The position numbers were made by a program, and so were the translations under genes. A stretch of 64,000 bases of DNA from Bradyrhizobiaceae bacterium (GTDB lineage Bacteria > Pseudomonadota > Alphaproteobacteria > Rhizobiales > Xanthobacteraceae), in NCBI GenBank assembly GCA_020544565.1, contig CP078014.1, forward strand, positions 307,700 through 371,699. Reading direction: 5' to 3'. The notes under the pieces were generated by a model that worked only from the letters and a program-made list of their open reading frames with translations, was not told the DNA's origin and searched no databases. Shown here one piece after another: positions 47,375 through 56,518 of this stretch (within the stretch, counting starts at the first letter, position 1; each line of letters begins with the position of its first letter).

Positions 47375-47543
47375 CTGCCTGCCGCGATCGGAAACGCATC
47401 CACACGATCTCTCCCCGGTCGTCCCGGCGTGCGCCGGGACCCAGACTCCCTGAGGTATCGTTTTGAAAACGATGCCGGAGCGATCTTCGCGTCACCGCTT
47501 CGCTGTCAGATGATCATGGGCCCCCGCCTGCGCGGGGGCGACA
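47375..47543. repeat. Long palindromic repeat, family F, copy 3
   Basis: Direct duplicate of 46939-47117, with scattered substitutions. Confidence 0.8.
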
Positions 47544-47633
47544 TCGAGGGCATGGCGGGCCGCGCTTGCCACGGCCAATGGGTTTCTGCTGAAAATCAAT
47601 TCCGGATCGATTGTTGAGCCTGTCTCTCCCACG

Positions 47634-47812
47634 TGTCCCGGGCGCGATGCGGCGCCAATAGCGCGTTTACGCGCGTCTTCGACGCGCTATGGCGCTGCGT
47701 CGCAGACCCGCGACGGTCACGGGCGGGATACCGATGATGGGCACTCGGTGTCTGTGACGGCCCCGGCTCAGCGGCGCAACGTTTCACGCTGCGCCGCGTC
47801 CGGGGCAAGAGC
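47634..47812. repeat. Palindromic repeat, family C, copy 4
   Basis: Arms GTCCCGGGCGCGATGCGGCG and CGCGTCCGGGGCA. The nested palindrome at about 47657-47694 has the GCGCGT/ACGCGC form, as in C1. Confidence 0.75.
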
Positions 47813-47923
47813 ATCCCGTTTCCCGTGCGACCCTGACTGAGCCATGCACTGCTGAAGCGCCTCGCTGCGCCGGCGTAGGCCATTCCCGTGACGCCTTGCC
47901 GGGCCGGCATCCTTGCGCCAACG

Positions 47924-47950
47924 AAAAAAGCGGAGGCTCGCGCCTCCGCT
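47924..47950 (-). terminator. Terminator of the GPR-like gene
   Basis: Read on the minus strand: AGCGGAGGC, loop GCGA, GCCTCCGCT, then a T run (six A on the plus strand at 47924-47929). Perfect 9-bp stem, 57 bp after the stop codon. Confidence 0.88.
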
Positions 47951-48006
47951 TCGTATTTTTCATTCAGCGCCGGCCCCGCGAGGGTGCGTCCGCCGGGCCG
48001 CGATGC

Positions 48007-51000
48007 TTATCCGAGCCGTCCCGCCGCGTGGGCGAGCAGGGTGTAGACCAGCCCGGTTTCCGAGACGAGGTGGTTCTGCAGCGCCTCGGGTCCGCGCTCG
48101 TCGCGCGCCACTTCGTCGAGCAGGCGTTCGAACTCGTTGATGTAACGGTCCACCGTCTGCTTGAAGGCGCGGTCGGCGCGATACTTGCGGGCGACCTCGT
48201 CAAAGGTCTTCTGGCCTGCGGGCGTGTAGAGCCGCTTGCTGAACGCCTTGCGCTCGCCGCGCTGGTAGCGGTCCCACATCTCGGCCGCGAGGTCGCGGTC
48301 GAGCAGGCGGCCGATGTCGAGCGACAGCGCCTCCAGCGGGTTGCCGCCCTGGCGTGCCGCCGGGGCGCGGCCGCGCGCGGCATCGGCCTCGGTGTCGGTG
48401 CGGTTGAGCAGGTCCGACAGCCAGCCGTCGCGGCTCTGGTCGGCCACCGGAGACATCGGCGGCGCGTCGGTGCGGCGCGGCGCGGGAGCCGCGGGGCCGA
48501 ATTCCGGCGGCGGCAGCGACGACGCGCTGGCGACGTCACGCGGCCGCGGCGCGGCGCGGGCGGCGGCCGACGCCATCGCCAGTTCGTCCTCGCGCGGGGC
48601 CGGACGGGCCGTCGCGACGTCGAGGCCCTTGCCGTGGCGCGCGACGATGCGGTTCAGCTCGGCCAGCGCCTCGATCTGATCGACGATCACCTTGCGCATC
48701 TGCGCGGTGCTCTCGGCCGCCTCCTGCGGCAGCTCGAACACGCCCCGGCGCAGTTCGGTGCGGGTCTGATCCAGCTCGCCGTGCAGTTCGGACGCCATCT
48801 GCTTCATGCTGTGCACGATGGAGGCGAACTTGTCGGCGGCCTGCCGGAACATGCTGTCGGCCTCGCGGGTGCTCTGGTCGTAGAGATCGGCCATCGCTTC
48901 CGAGGTCTGACGGCGTTCGTCCTCGATCGCGACGCGGACCGCCTCGAACTGGCGACCGATGTCGGCCGAGCTCGTGCCCGCGCTCTGGGCCACGATCTGG
49001 GCGATGTCCCGCGCCCGCGCCTCCGCGGCGGCGAGGGAATCCTCGAGCAGGCTGGTGAAGCGCGACAGCCGTTCGTCGAGATCGTGGGTGCGCAGGTCGA
49101 TGGTCGAGACCAGCGATTCCAGCATGGCGTTGCGCTCGGCGACCGAGTGGCCGGTCTGCTCGTTGCTCTTTTCGAGCAGATGGGCGGCCTCGGCCAGCGC
49201 CTGGCCGTGGTTCTCGAACTCACGCGACAGCGCGTTGAGGTTTTCGAGCGCCCCGGAGGTCTTGGCGTTGAACAGCCCGAGCTGCTTCTCCAGGGTGCCG
49301 GTGGCTTCGCCGTTGCGCGCGGTCACCTCGTTCATGGTCGAAACGAATTCGGCGACGCGGGTGACGAGGGTGCGCTCCAGCGAGTTGAGGTTGTCGTGGG
49401 CGCCGGTCAGCACCTCCTGCAACAGGATGTTGCCCTCGCGCAGGCGCTCGAACAGCGCCAGCGTGTCGGAGCGCAGCATCTTGCTGGTTTCCTGCAGTTC
49501 GGAGACCGTCGAGGTCGCGACCTGACGCGACTGGTCGAGGGCCGCGCGCGAGGTCTGCTCCAGATCCTTCAGCGACTTGCTGACCGCGCCGATGGCGATG
49601 TCGCTCGCGGTGTTGATCTGGCGCGCGAGGTCGGCGCTGTTGTTCATCATCGCCATGGCGAAGGCGCCGCCGTGGCTGTCGATGGACTTCATGGCGGCGT
49701 CGGCGGCCGAGCCGATGGTGGTGGCCAGTTCGACGGACTTGCCGCTGATCGCGCCGATCAGCTCGCTGGTGCAGCCACTGAGCGCATCGGTGAGTTGCGC
49801 CGAGGTGCCGGTGAGCGCCTTGGTCAATTCCACCGACCTGGTGTCGAGGGCATGGGTCAGCTCGGCCGCCTTGCCGCCCAGCACCTTGGTCAGCTCGGCG
49901 GTCTTGTTGCCGAGCGCGTGGGTCAGTTCGGCGGACTTGCCGCCGAGCGCATTGGTCAGTTCGGTGGACTTGCTGCTCAGCGTGGTGGTCAGCTCCACCG
50001 ACTTGCCGCCGAGAACCTTGGTCAATTCCGCCGAGCGGTCGTCGAACGCAGCCGCGAACTCCGCCGAGCGCGCGTCGAGCGCCTGGGCCAGTTCCGCGGT
50101 CTTGCCGGCGATCGCTTCGACCAGCGTGCCGCGCTTGCCGTCGATCAGTTGCGACAGCTGCTCGGTGTGGACGCGCACGCCGTCGGTGATCAGCTCGACC
50201 TTGCCGGTCAGCGTCGCGCCGAAGCGCTCGGTCGAGGCCGCAATGGCGCGCTCGATCTCGCCCGAAGCCGACTTGAGCTGCGAGGATGCGCCGGTGGACG
50301 CCTCCGCCAGGGTGGCCTCGGCGTCACGCGCGCTGGTCTGGATGCCGCGCTCGATCTCTTCCGACGTCGCCCGCAGCCGGGCGCCGACGTCGTCGGACAC
50401 GGTGCGGAGCTGGGCGCCGACTTCGTCCGAGACGGTCTTGAGCTGGGAGCCGACCTCGCCGGAGAGGGTGAGCAGCGCCTGCTGCGCGGTGCGCGCGCCG
50501 CTCTGGATGGTGTCGGCGGTGCCGGTCATCAGGCCGGCGAGCGAGCGCTCGGCGTCCTCGACGCGGGAGCGGATCGTGCTGGTGATCTCGTCCGAGCGCG
50601 ACGCGAGGATGTCGGCGGCGGTCTGGCCGCTGGTGGTGACGCGGTTGGCGGCGGCCTCGACCCGGGCATCGAGCAGGTTCTCGAACTGCGCGACGCGGGC
50701 GCCGATGTCGGACGCCATGGTGCCGACATTGAATTCGAGGCTGGTCTGCATATCCCTGACGCGGGTGGTGAGGGCGCTGGCGATGCCCTCGACGCCGGCG
50801 GTCATGGCGCCGATCAGCGTGGTGCCGCGCAGGTCGATCAGGTTGGCGATCTCGCTGGCGCGGGTCTCGACCATGTCGTTGAACGCGGCGCTGCGGTTGT
50901 CGAACGCGCCCACCAGGGTGGCGGTGCGGTTGTCGACGAGGCCGTTGAACGCCGCGGTGCGGTTCTCGAACGCATCGACGATGGCGGCGGTGCGCGCCTC

Positions 51001-53535
51001 GACGATGTTGGCGAAGGTCGCGGCGCGGCTGTCGAAGGCGTCGGCCACGGCCATGGTGTGGCGCTCCACGACGTCGGAGAGGGCGGAGGTGCGCGCCTCG
51101 ACGAGGTCATTGAGCGTGGTGGCGCGGTTGTCGAACGCATCCGTCACCGCGGCGGTGCGGATATCGACGAGATCCGCGAAGGACGCCGTGCGGCTTTCGA
51201 AGGTGTTGATGGCGGCGGCGGTGCGGCTTTCGACCACGTCGGCGAAGGCGGCCGCGCGGCTGTCGAAGCTTTCGGCCACGGTCGAATTGTGCCGCTCCAC
51301 CATGTCGGCGAAGGTGGCGGCACGGCTCTCGAAGGTGTCGATGACGGCCGCGGTGCGGGCGTCGGCGAGGTCGGCGAACGACGCGGTGCGGCTGTCGAAG
51401 GCATCGGTGAGGGCGGCGGTGCGCGCGTCGACCACGGTGGCGAACGCGGTCGCGCCGGTGTCGATCTTCTCGGTGATCGCGGCGGTGCGGGCGTCGATGG
51501 TGTCGGTGAACGCGGTGGTGCGGCCGTCGATGGTCTCGGTGAAGGCCGTGGTGTGGTTGTCGACGACCTCGGTGAAGGCCGTGGCGCGGCTGTCGATCGC
51601 GTCCATGAAGGTATGGGTGCGGGCGTCGATTGCCGAGGTGAAGGCGGCGGCGCGGCTCGCCACGGTGTCGCCGAACGCGGCGGCGCGGGCGTCGAAGGAG
51701 ACTTCGACCGCTTTCATGCGATTGACAACGGCCTCGTCGAGCGAGGAGATCTTGCCGACCAGCGAGGCATCGAGATTGTCGACGCGCTGCTCCAGCGAGG
51801 TCTGGAAGCCGCTCAGGCTCTGGTCGAGCTTGGCGTGGATCTGGTCGCTGTGGGCGGTGACCCGGCCGTCGAAACTGTCGATATAGGTCTTGAGGTTGTC
51901 GGAAATATCCTGGGTGTGCTGGCCGAGACGCTCGACGATCTCGCCGCCATAGGTCTTCACGGTGCGGTCGAACTCGGCGATGTGGCGGGTGATCAGCGCG
52001 CCCAGCGTGCCGCTGTCGCGCGCGAACTTCTCCGCCAGCTCGGCGCCCTGATCCTTGACCAGCCCGTCGAACAGGCCGATCTGCCGGGTCAGCGCCTCAT
52101 GCGCGCTCTCGGTCTGGCTCAGCACCTTGGCCACCAGCGTGGTGGCGGTGACGTCGAGGGCTTCGCTCGCCTTGTCGCCGCTGGTCAGAACGCGGTCGGC
52201 GAGGCGGTTGCCGGCGTCCTCGATCCGCTCGGCGGCGTGGTTGCCGCGCTGGTCGATCTCGGCCAGCAGGGTGTCGCCGGCGCCCCTCAGCGAGTCGAAG
52301 ATCTGTTCGGTTCGTTCGGCGACGCTGGAGACGATCACTTCCGAGCGCGCCGCCACGCCGTCGACGATCGCGCTCGATCGGTCGGCGAATTCGGCGGTCA
52401 TGCGGTCGAGGCGTTCGTTGAGAACGTCATGGACGCGGTCGGCGAGATCGGCGAACTCCTCGTGGACGTGGCCGGTCTTGAAATTGAGGCTCGCGGTCAG
52501 CTTCTCGCTGGCGTCGAGCACGCTGGCGGCGGTCTGGGTGCTGGCTTCCTCCAGACGGTCGAGCAGGTCGCCGCCGCGCTCGCCGAGCGCGATGATCATG
52601 GCGTCGCCGGCGCTGTTCATGGCGCGGGTGATGTGCTCGCTGCGCTCCTCGAGCGCGCCGGTGATGCTCAGCGCCACTTCGTCCACGCGCGCGGCGATGG
52701 CGTCGCTGATCAGGGCGATGTCCTGGCGCAGGTCCACCTGCACGCCGGAAATGGCGTTGCGGACCTGCTCGGCCTGGCCGACGAGGTTGTCGCGCTGGAC
52801 GGCGATGTCCTGCAGCAAAGCGCGCATGCGCACCTCGTTGTCGCTGTAGGCGCGCTCCAGCGAGGACACTTCGTTGGCGACCAGGGCTTCGAGTTCGCCG
52901 GCGCGGGCGATGGCGCGTTCGACGCCGTCGCCCATGGCGGCGACCTCGCGGCGGATCGCCTGGCCGATGGTGACGATGCCGGCATTGGCGACGTGCTCCG
53001 GCTCGGAGAACCGCACCGCCATCTGCGCCATCGACTGCGCGATCATGGTCAGTTCCTGGCTGCGCCAGGCGAGGCTCGCCAGCGCATAGAACAGCACCAG
53101 CGGCGCGACGACGACGGCGAGCAGGCCGAGCAGCGCCAGAATGCCGCCGGAGCCCTGGCCGATCACGGCTTCGAGCGCGGGCATGAAGGCGAAGGCGAGG
53201 AAGCCGACGCCGGCGATCCACAGGCCGGAGAACAGCGTCGCGATGGTGTAGGCGCTGCGCCGCGGCCGGCCGTTCTGGATGGTCTGGAGGATGGCGCCGA
53301 TGGTGGCCTGATCGTCGTTGGCGGCGGGCCGGCCGAAATCCGGGGAATCGAGGGCGTCGGCGGCGGGCATGGCCGAGCGGCTGGCGGGTCCGAAGGCGGG
53401 TTCGTGCGGGCCGCCGTTCGGCGCGGCGTTGCCCTGATCGGCGTCGGACGCGGGCAGATCGCTGATGTTGAGGGCTTCCTGGATCGCCGAAAGGGCGGCT
53501 TCGGTTGGGTCCTTGACCTTCGGATTCTTTGCCAT
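48007..53535 (-). CDS. gpr: Giant apolipoprotein-like coiled-coil protein, growth pole ring (GPR/RgsE) family
   Basis: An 1842-residue protein. A disordered acidic N-terminus is followed by two membrane helices (about 96-120 and 129-155), then nearly 1600 residues of helix. Two perfect-phase 11-residue repeat arrays lie at 614-910 (27 units such as FDSRAATFADM) and 1131-1273 (13 units such as LGGKSAELTHA), as in apolipoprotein A/E. This layout matches GPR of Agrobacterium and RgsE of Sinorhizobium, which form a ring at the growing pole needed for unipolar growth. GPR is around 2100 residues; this one is shorter. No ribosome site is clear. The stop is followed by a strong terminator. Confidence 0.85.
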   Translation of the reverse strand: MAKNPKVKDPTEAALSAIQEALNISDLPASDADQGNAAPNGGPHEPAFGPASRSAMPAADALDSPDFGRPAANDDQATIGAILQTIQNGRPRRSAYTIATLFSGLWIAGVGFLAFAFMPALEAVIGQGSGGILALLGLLAVVVAPLVLFYALASLAWRSQELTMIAQSMAQMAVRFSEPEHVANAGIVTIGQAIRREVAAMGDGVERAIARAGELEALVANEVSSLERAYSDNEVRMRALLQDIAVQRDNLVGQAEQVRNAISGVQVDLRQDIALISDAIAARVDEVALSITGALEERSEHITRAMNSAGDAMIIALGERGGDLLDRLEEASTQTAASVLDASEKLTASLNFKTGHVHEEFADLADRVHDVLNERLDRMTAEFADRSSAIVDGVAARSEVIVSSVAERTEQIFDSLRGAGDTLLAEIDQRGNHAAERIEDAGNRLADRVLTSGDKASEALDVTATTLVAKVLSQTESAHEALTRQIGLFDGLVKDQGAELAEKFARDSGTLGALITRHIAEFDRTVKTYGGEIVERLGQHTQDISDNLKTYIDSFDGRVTAHSDQIHAKLDQSLSGFQTSLEQRVDNLDASLVGKISSLDEAVVNRMKAVEVSFDARAAAFGDTVASRAAAFTSAIDARTHTFMDAIDSRATAFTEVVDNHTTAFTETIDGRTTAFTDTIDARTAAITEKIDTGATAFATVVDARTAALTDAFDSRTASFADLADARTAAVIDTFESRAATFADMVERHNSTVAESFDSRAAAFADVVESRTAAAINTFESRTASFADLVDIRTAAVTDAFDNRATTLNDLVEARTSALSDVVERHTMAVADAFDSRAATFANIVEARTAAIVDAFENRTAAFNGLVDNRTATLVGAFDNRSAAFNDMVETRASEIANLIDLRGTTLIGAMTAGVEGIASALTTRVRDMQTSLEFNVGTMASDIGARVAQFENLLDARVEAAANRVTTSGQTAADILASRSDEITSTIRSRVEDAERSLAGLMTGTADTIQSGARTAQQALLTLSGEVGSQLKTVSDEVGAQLRTVSDDVGARLRATSEEIERGIQTSARDAEATLAEASTGASSQLKSASGEIERAIAASTERFGATLTGKVELITDGVRVHTEQLSQLIDGKRGTLVEAIAGKTAELAQALDARSAEFAAAFDDRSAELTKVLGGKSVELTTTLSSKSTELTNALGGKSAELTHALGNKTAELTKVLGGKAAELTHALDTRSVELTKALTGTSAQLTDALSGCTSELIGAISGKSVELATTIGSAADAAMKSIDSHGGAFAMAMMNNSADLARQINTASDIAIGAVSKSLKDLEQTSRAALDQSRQVATSTVSELQETSKMLRSDTLALFERLREGNILLQEVLTGAHDNLNSLERTLVTRVAEFVSTMNEVTARNGEATGTLEKQLGLFNAKTSGALENLNALSREFENHGQALAEAAHLLEKSNEQTGHSVAERNAMLESLVSTIDLRTHDLDERLSRFTSLLEDSLAAAEARARDIAQIVAQSAGTSSADIGRQFEAVRVAIEDERRQTSEAMADLYDQSTREADSMFRQAADKFASIVHSMKQMASELHGELDQTRTELRRGVFELPQEAAESTAQMRKVIVDQIEALAELNRIVARHGKGLDVATARPAPREDELAMASAAARAAPRPRDVASASSLPPPEFGPAAPAPRRTDAPPMSPVADQSRDGWLSDLLNRTDTEADAARGRAPAARQGGNPLEALSLDIGRLLDRDLAAEMWDRYQRGERKAFSKRLYTPAGQKTFDEVARKYRADRAFKQTVDRYINEFERLLDEVARDERGPEALQNHLVSETGLVYTLLAHAAGRLG
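49717..50145 (-). repeat. 33-bp repeat array within gpr (second hendecad array)
   Basis: Thirteen 11-residue units, residues 1131-1273, with consensus LGGKSAELTKA. Units differ more at synonymous sites than in the protein, so the helix is under selection. Confidence 0.85.
50806..51696 (-). repeat. 33-bp repeat array within gpr (first hendecad array)
   Basis: Twenty-seven 11-residue units, residues 614-910, alternating types FDSRAATFADL and VEARTAAVTDA, giving a 22-residue super-repeat in the second half. It is coding repetition, not a CRISPR or tandem satellite. Confidence 0.88.
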
Positions 53536-53720
53536 GTGTCGCTTACGCCTTTATTTTTACGCACTCGAAGGCTGGCCGCGCTGATGGCCGTCGCGCGCCT
53601 CGAATGTTGCCCCGATACCTTCGATCACTGCGGAAATTGAAGTCGCTGATCGTCCCGCTGCTTGTCCCGCACTTCCGCAAACATCCTATTGGCTCGGCCT
53701 CTCGAATGAAATGGGAGCGG

Positions 53721-53735
53721 TTAATAGATTTTTAA
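53721..53735. promoter_or_regulatory. Candidate CtrA box (TTAA-N7-TTAA)
   Basis: TTAA, TAGATTT, TTAA, which is the spacing of the full CtrA site. The final C of the TTAAC consensus is T. It lies between divergent genes, 186 bp from the gpr start and 213 bp from the hpt start. Confidence 0.4.
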
Positions 53736-53870
53736 TCATCGTTAACGCGCGCAGGGTTAACGCTTTCAGAAATCGACGGTTTTAGAAAGCACTTCGGTAT
53801 TTTGCGGCATTGGCACGGCGAAACGGCGGCGAAATCGTGGCGCACGACGACGGGCGCGGGATACCATCCG

Positions 53871-53878
53871 TTAACCAT
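53871..53878 (+). promoter_or_regulatory. Candidate CtrA half-site TTAACCAT
   Basis: An exact TTAACCAT, a form of the CtrA motif in Rhizobiales, 70 bp upstream of the hpt ATG. Short motif, so chance is possible. Confidence 0.35.
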
Positions 53879-53947
53879 TGCCGTGATTGTCTGGCGCGGG
53901 GACGCGGCGAAACCGGTTCGGCGCGCACAAGTGATTTCGGGTCCGCC

Positions 53948-54325
53948 ATGACAGTTCATATGGAGAGGTTGAACTGGATGCCGTCGCCGCCGCTGGTTCC
54001 CGAAGACACCGCCATCGACGTCCAGCACCTCGGCCGCATGACGCTCGGCGAGCCCGCGCTCGAAGCCGAGGTTCTCGCCTTGTTCGCCGCCCAGAGCGTC
54101 GATCTGGCGACGCGGCTCAAAGCCCTGCCGGCGGACGCCGCCGCGCTGGCGCATACGCTGAAGGGATCGGCGCGGGCCATTGGCGCGTTCCGCGTGGCGG
54201 AGGCCGCTTCCGGCCTCGAAACCGTGCTGCGCGATGGCGCCGAGCCGTCGGCGGCGCTGACAGAGCTGCAAGACGCCGTCGAGGAGGCGCGGGCCGAGAT
54301 CGGGCGGATGCTGAACCGCTCGTGA
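53948..54325 (+). CDS. Stand-alone histidine phosphotransfer (Hpt) protein
   Basis: A 125-residue cytosolic four-helix Hpt protein. H69 in LAHTLKGSARAIGA is the phosphoacceptor of the H-x-LKGS motif. Such proteins relay phosphate between hybrid kinases and response regulators. No kinase or receiver is adjacent. Start at 53948 is chosen because longer in-frame extensions to 53810 are unlike the family. Divergent from gpr, sharing a 412-bp region with CtrA-like sites. Confidence 0.82.
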   Translation: MTVHMERLNWMPSPPLVPEDTAIDVQHLGRMTLGEPALEAEVLALFAAQSVDLATRLKALPADAAALAHTLKGSARAIGAFRVAEAASGLETVLRDGAEPSAALTELQDAVEEARAEIGRMLNRS

Positions 54326-54420
54326 GCGGCCGGGCGCTAGCCCGCAAGCGCTGGCGTCCCGTGGACTGACCCGTTATAGGTCAGCCCCATCGGAACAATT
54401 CACGGACAAATCGAACAATC

Positions 54421-54741
54421 ATGGTCAAGATCAACTTCACCGATCACTCCGGCACCACCCGCACCGTGGAGGCGGAGGTCGGAGCGACGGTCATGGAAGC
54501 GGCGATCCGCAACGCGATTCCGGGCATCGAGGCGGAATGCGGCGGCGCCTGCGCCTGCGCGACCTGTCACGTCTATGTCGACGAGACATGGCGTGAGAAG
54601 GTCGGCGCGCCGACGCCGATGGAAGAGGACATGCTCGATTTCGGTTACGACGTGCGGCCGAATTCGCGGCTGTCGTGCCAGATCAAGATCACCCAGGATC
54701 TCGACGGCTTGAAGGTGACGACGCCCGAGCGGCAGGCGTAA
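54421..54741 (+). CDS. [2Fe-2S] ferredoxin, adrenodoxin type
   Basis: A 106-residue electron carrier. C40-x5-C46-x2-C49 and C86 are the cluster ligands (C44 is extra), with CHVYVDE and ending LKVTTPERQA. It belongs to the vertebrate-type ferredoxins that serve P450s or Fe-S assembly. An FNR-type reductase lies at 55383-56411 on the same strand, a likely partner. Confidence 0.93.
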   Translation: MVKINFTDHSGTTRTVEAEVGATVMEAAIRNAIPGIEAECGGACACATCHVYVDETWREKVGAPTPMEEDMLDFGYDVRPNSRLSCQIKITQDLDGLKVTTPERQA

Positions 54742-54748
54742 GCGCGCG

Positions 54749-55192
54749 CTAGCGGCGCAGCAGCCACGGCTGAAACCGTTCGATGATCTCCGGTGTCAGC
54801 GGCGCCGGCTTGCGGGTTTTGACATCGACCAGAACCGTCACCGCTTCGGCCGACGCGGTGCAGACCCCGTTTGCGAACACCACCTGCTCGAAGGTCGAGG
54901 AGGTCCGCCCCAGTCGGGTGACGCCGAGGCCGAGATCGAAGCTGCCCGGCCAGTGCATTTCGGCACGGAAATCGATGGCGAGGTGCACCAGCATCCAGCT
55001 CAGCCCCCGCGGCATCAGGCCGCGGTCGCCGCTGCGCAGCAGGGTGACGCGGCAGGTCTCGAAATAGGTGGCGTAGACCGCGTTGTTGACGTGCTTGTTG
55101 GGGTCGAGGTCGCCGTAGCGGACATTGTCGGTCAGGCGGAACGGGTAGTCTTCCAGCCGAAAGGCGGGACGGGTGCGGATCGGCGCGTTCAA
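54749..55192 (-). CDS. YbgC/4HBT-type acyl-CoA thioesterase
   Basis: A 147-residue hotdog-fold enzyme. The family stretch RYGDLDPNKHVNNAVYATYFE holds the catalytic Asp (20 residues or fewer quoted as DLDPNKHVNNAVYATYFE). It hydrolyses acyl-CoA. Start at TTG 55192 is set by GGAGA eight bases upstream; a GTG at 55243 would add 17 residues without similarity. It converges on the ferredoxin gene with a 7-bp gap. Confidence 0.8.
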   Translation of the reverse strand: MNAPIRTRPAFRLEDYPFRLTDNVRYGDLDPNKHVNNAVYATYFETCRVTLLRSGDRGLMPRGLSWMLVHLAIDFRAEMHWPGSFDLGLGVTRLGRTSSTFEQVVFANGVCTASAEAVTVLVDVKTRKPAPLTPEIIERFQPWLLRR

Positions 55193-55349
55193 TGGTTCGG
55201 TCTCCGTATTGCCTCTCAATAGCGGGAAAACGCGCCGCCGCACAAGGCGTTATGGCGGCCGGGGCCGCGCTCAATTAGCTCTTTCCCAACCCCGCCGTCT
55301 TGGCTAGACAAACCTGCGGCAACGGCGTTTTCCGGCCGCTCCTGAATGA

Positions 55350-56411
<1,062 letters not shown>

Positions 56412-56423
56412 TAGCTTCGGTCG

Positions 56424-56503
56424 TCATTGCGAGGAGCGTGAGCTCCGAAGCAATCCAGTTCTTTGCCCAGGATGGATTGCTTCGCTTGCGCTCGCAACGA
56501 CGC
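56424..56503. repeat. Palindromic repeat, family D, copy 4
   Basis: CGTCATTGCGAGGAGCGTGA, then GCTCCGAAGCAATCC facing GGATTGCTTCGC, ending CAACGACG. It starts 13 bp after the FNR stop codon. Confidence 0.8.
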
Positions 56504-56518
56504 GCCGCGCATCGTGAT

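Noticed and set aside
50806..51696. Regular 33-bp periodicity resembling a CRISPR or tandem satellite
   Set aside because: The period is coding: each unit is 11 residues, units vary at synonymous sites, there are no unique spacers and no cas genes.
47896..53640. A 1914-codon open frame on the plus strand opposite gpr
   Set aside because: It is the antisense of an internally repetitive GC-rich gene; its protein is compositionally biased with no recognisable domain. The minus-strand frame has membrane helices and phased repeats.
53742..53761. A TTAAC pair as a full CtrA site
   Set aside because: The spacing between the two TTAA is 11 bases, not 7. Only the site at 53721-53735 has the right spacing.
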